From NCBI RefSeq assembly GCF_019414865.1, contig NZ_DXLG01000035.1, positions 1 through 15,656 of the forward strand: 15,656 nt of DNA, read 5' to 3'. Positions 13,724 to 15,656 of the stretch are shown here, one piece after another. Made by a program: the position numbers and the translations under genes. The stretch is from Veillonella sp. GTDB taxonomy: Bacteria > Bacillota > Negativicutes > Veillonellales > Veillonellaceae. Position 1 is the first letter of the stretch. The number at the start of each line of letters is the position of its first letter. The notes below the pieces were generated by a model that searched no databases, was not told the origin of the DNA, and saw only the letters and a list, made by a program, of their open reading frames with translations.

Positions 13724-14908
13724 ATGAAAACAGATTCTAATACTTTGAATCTGTCTACACTTGGGGATATGGGCTTGTATGTCCATATCCCTTTTTGTAA
13801 ACAGAAATGTATGTACTGTGATTTTCCTGCCTATCAAAATTTACAAGATTATTATGAAACCTATGTATATGCCTTAGTACAAGAGATTGATCTTTGGGTT
13901 TCTGAACATCCTGAATCTAAAGAGCGGTCCATTGATACGATTTACTTTGGTGGTGGTACGCCTACTGAATTATCAATTCAACAGCTACAGATGATTGTAG
14001 ATAAAATAAAAAGTACTTTTACTATCGATGAAAACTGTCATATGACTATCGAATCTAATCCTGGGGAAGTAGATTTACAGTATCTAACTAAGTTAGTTAA
14101 ACTAGGCTTTAATCGCATTAGTTTTGGCGTTCAAACCTTTGATGATAAGGCGCTTACTATGTTGCATCGTAGTCATGATGGAGAAAAAGCCATACAAGCC
14201 GTATATGATGCTAAAGAGGCTGGATTTACAGATATTAATATTGATTTAATCTATGGCTTGCCACGACAAACCTTAGAGGATATTCAGCATAATTTAAATA
14301 TTCTAAAAGATTTACCGATTAATCATATTTCTACGTATGGTTTACAAGTTGAGGTATGCACTTATTTATATCATTTAGTACAAAAGAACTTGATCTCTAT
14401 TCCTAGTGAAAGTATAGATGAGTCAATGTATGATACGATGATGGCTGGTTTAAAAGAACTAGGATTTGAGCGATACGAGATTTCAAATTTCGCGAAGGGT
14501 AATTCCTATAGTCGTCATAATTTAAAATATTGGCACTATGTAGATTATTTAGGATTTGGTGCAGGTGCTCATTCTTTTTATGACGGAGTTCGTCGCAGTA
14601 ACAATCGTAATGTTATGCCTTATATACAAGCTGTTGATCGATATACTATGCCTACTATCGATACGGAGACTATTACGGTAGAGCGGGCCCAAGAGGATTT
14701 TTGTTTTTTAGCACTTCGTACTAAATGGGGCCTTAATGAACATACGTTTAAAAAGCGATTTGGCATATCTGTGGTTAATTTATTTGGTACTACTTTGAAC
14801 GATTTAGTTAGCAAAGACCTATTAGAATATGAAAATGATAGTTATCATTTAACCTCGGAAGGGGCAAAACATGGTAACTATGTATTTAGTCAATTTATTC
14901 GTGAGTAA
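13724..14908 (+). CDS. hemW: Radical SAM heme chaperone HemW (HemN-like)
   Basis: HemW is a radical SAM protein related to coproporphyrinogen oxidase HemN that binds heme and delivers it to respiratory proteins. The 394-residue product has the cluster motif C25-x3-C29-x2-C32 in HIPFCKQKCMYCDF, the YFGGGTPTEL glycine-rich SAM contact, TIESNPGE, FNRISFGVQTFDDKAL, and the HemW-typical HNLKYWHYVDYLGFGAGAHS. It lacks the long N-terminal extension of true HemN, and location beside lepA also fits HemW. The ATG at 13724 has GAGG 9 nt upstream. A later ATG (13769, giving MGLYVHIPFC) would also give a normal family N-terminus but is only 2 nt from a GGGG. A TTG at 13709 in the same frame overlaps lepA and is less likely. 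The chaperone versus oxidase choice is by similarity only. Confidence 0.9.
   Translation: MKTDSNTLNLSTLGDMGLYVHIPFCKQKCMYCDFPAYQNLQDYYETYVYALVQEIDLWVSEHPESKERSIDTIYFGGGTPTELSIQQLQMIVDKIKSTFTIDENCHMTIESNPGEVDLQYLTKLVKLGFNRISFGVQTFDDKALTMLHRSHDGEKAIQAVYDAKEAGFTDINIDLIYGLPRQTLEDIQHNLNILKDLPINHISTYGLQVEVCTYLYHLVQKNLISIPSESIDESMYDTMMAGLKELGFERYEISNFAKGNSYSRHNLKYWHYVDYLGFGAGAHSFYDGVRRSNNRNVMPYIQAVDRYTMPTIDTETITVERAQEDFCFLALRTKWGLNEHTFKKRFGISVVNLFGTTLNDLVSKDLLEYENDSYHLTSEGAKHGNYVFSQFIRE
13730..13754 (+). promoter_or_regulatory. Stem-loop at the start of hemW
   Basis: ACAGATTC and GAATCTGT form a perfect 8-bp stem with a 9-nt loop, beginning 6 nt after the A of the ATG. It could limit ribosome loading at the 13724 start. 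No T run follows. Confidence 0.4.
13763..13796 (+). terminator. Terminator-like hairpin inside the 5' end of hemW
   Basis: GGGATATGG (13764-13772) pairs perfectly with CCATATCCC (13783-13791) around a 10-nt loop, with a further G-T pair at the base, and is followed at once by TTTTT. It has the form of an intrinsic terminator but lies within conserved hemW codons, so it may be a partial attenuator between lepA and hemW. Activity is unproven. Confidence 0.45.
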
Positions 14909-14918
14909 TTTTTCACAG

Positions 14919-14947
14919 TTTCTCAAAATCTAATATGTTAGTATAAA
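14919..14947 (+). promoter_or_regulatory. Weak candidate promoter before the siroheme gene
   Basis: TATAAA (14942-14947) has a poor TTTCTC -35 match 17 bp upstream. A short imperfect palindrome, CTAATATGTTAG, touches the -10 box and could be an operator. No terminator is visible after hemW, so read-through is also possible. The rest of the 81-nt gap holds a GATGATGATG repeat and the ribosome site. Confidence 0.25.
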
Positions 14948-14957
14948 TAGGATGATG

Positions 14958-14993
14958 ATGAATAAGCATGCTAGATTTGAGGAGGAACGATGA
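14958..14993 (+). CDS. Possible upstream micro-ORF overlapping the siroheme gene start
   Basis: An ATG 6 nt after AGG opens an 11-codon frame (MNKHARFEEER) whose TGA overlaps the next gene's ATG (ATGA). Two further in-frame ATGs stand just before it (14952, 14955). Its GAG-GAG-GAA codons contain the downstream ribosome site. It may be a coupling leader or chance; there is no protein-level evidence. Confidence 0.2.
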   Translation: MNKHARFEEER

Positions 14994-15592
14994 AGACATC
15001 GGTTATTTTACACGGTTTACATAATGAATTTACTTTAGACCAAATGAAGGCATGCATAGAATTAGCTGAAAAATATGGTGGATCCTTCCGTCATGTTGTA
15101 ACAGGTATACAAATTACAGGTATTGAAAAAGAAGATAAGGAACAGCTTATTTCCGAATTACCTGAAGGTGTAACTACGGTTATTCATAGAGGGGTTAATT
15201 CCTTAATTGCTTGCGTTGGTAAAGGCTATTGTAAAAATGGCCAAATGGAAACAAAAGAGTTAGCTGATTATGTGGAGAGAAAACATTACGGCCGAAAAAC
15301 ATCACATAAGTGCAAAATTGGCATCAGTGGATGTGGTCGTAACTGTCCAGATGCAATGGTAAAAGATATTGCTTTTATTGGTACATCCCAAGGTTTTATG
15401 TTGGCTGTTGGCGGTAATACAGGTATGAGACCAGAAGCTGGCAAAATTTTGGCTAGACAGCTTACTGTAGAGCAATCTAAAAAAGCTGTAGATATTTTAG
15501 TTGATTGGTATGCGGAACATGGGGAACCACGTGAGCGTATGGGAAAACTCTTAGAACGACTTGGTAATCCATTAGAAGGTGTAGAACTATAA
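14990..15592 (+). CDS. Small siroheme/[4Fe-4S] sulfite/nitrite reductase-like protein
   Basis: The 200-residue protein is a single copy of the nitrite/sulfite reductase repeat. The N-terminal part (about residues 1-65, FTLDQMKACIELAEKYGG and VTGIQITGI) resembles the ferredoxin-like half domain. The C-terminal part carries the siroheme-cluster cysteines as C75-x5-C81 and C115-x3-C119 (GISGCGRNCPDA), plus an extra C108. Canonical assimilatory enzymes contain two such repeats and exceed 450 residues, so this is a short form like the low-molecular-weight sulfite reductase known from Desulfovibrio. GAGGAGG lies 4 nt before the ATG. There is no electron-donor domain or partner gene in the window; it is cytoplasmic. 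Whether it reduces sulfite, nitrite or something else is not visible. It could share a transcript with hemW, which would join two tetrapyrrole-linked functions, but the gap is 81 nt. Confidence 0.82.
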   Translation: MKTSVILHGLHNEFTLDQMKACIELAEKYGGSFRHVVTGIQITGIEKEDKEQLISELPEGVTTVIHRGVNSLIACVGKGYCKNGQMETKELADYVERKHYGRKTSHKCKIGISGCGRNCPDAMVKDIAFIGTSQGFMLAVGGNTGMRPEAGKILARQLTVEQSKKAVDILVDWYAEHGEPRERMGKLLERLGNPLEGVEL

Positions 15593-15609
15593 ATTATTAT
15601 ATTTATAGT
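15586..15609 (+). terminator. Weak AT-rich hairpin after the siroheme gene
   Basis: ACTATAAAT and ATTTATAGT form a perfect 9-bp stem around a 6-nt loop, overlapping the stop codon; the tail (TATTTATTGATTTA) is T-rich but interrupted. The stem has only two G-C class pairs, so it is at best a weak terminator. The remaining bases to 15656 show no gene. Confidence 0.35.
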
Positions 15610-15656
15610 ATTTATTGATTTATGGTTCTTTATCTGTAAACATGTAGAGACTAAAA

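Noticed and set aside
14926..14978. Inverted repeat AAATCTA...TAGATTT around the start region of the siroheme gene
   Set aside because: Seven A/T-rich bases separated by 39 nt are too weak to support an operator or stem without conservation data.

Overview
The window reads as chromosomal housekeeping DNA from a low-GC bacterium of the Firmicutes, most likely the Negativicutes and probably Veillonella or a close relative. That placement rests on AT-rich codon use, the Firmicutes type of MutL (with its endonuclease motifs), an Asp23/Gls24-family protein and the miaB-mutS-mutL-miaA gene order. It is inferred from gene content and was not tested by a search. Every supported gene lies on the + strand. 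I see no mobile element, CRISPR array, rRNA or tRNA gene.

Region 1 (1-10660) looks like one long operon. It runs: a PHP-domain phosphoesterase (5' end outside the window), a P-loop/Asp23-like protein, miaB, mutS, mutL, an RsmJ-like methyltransferase, miaA and a methionine gamma-lyase-family PLP enzyme. Gaps are 0-15 nt and several junctions overlap (stop/start TAATG at mutS-mutL; 4-nt overlaps at both ends of miaA), so translation is probably coupled. The operon closes with a clear intrinsic terminator. It joins DNA mismatch repair (MutS, MutL) to two successive steps of A37 hypermodification in the tRNA anticodon loop (MiaA adds isopentenyl, MiaB methylthiolates).

Region 2 (10661-10819) is the only long non-coding gap. 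It holds a candidate sigma-A promoter and a leader of about 110 nt, densely packed with stem-loops, upstream of mnmA. Two of these hairpins have the geometry and loop sequence of tRNA anticodon arms: loops CUUUUAC and CUUUCAC, i.e. U34-U35-U36 (Lys) and U34-U35-C36 (Glu). A third copy has the loop GUUUUAC. tRNA-Lys and tRNA-Glu are natural substrates of the MnmA enzyme encoded immediately downstream. The leader therefore looks like a candidate substrate-mimic autoregulatory RNA and is the most interesting signal in the window.

Region 3 (10820-15656) carries mnmA (tRNA 2-thiouridylase), lepA (elongation factor 4), hemW (radical SAM heme chaperone) and a small siroheme/[4Fe-4S] sulfite/nitrite-reductase-like protein. 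The junctions are unusual. The only good Shine-Dalgarno of lepA lies 31 nt upstream of its ATG with a perfect 8-bp hairpin between them. The first 75 nt of hemW contain two perfect stem-loops, the second followed by five T like an intrinsic terminator. The siroheme gene is preceded by a tiny upstream reading frame that overlaps its start codon. The window ends in a short AT-rich tail with a weak 3' hairpin.
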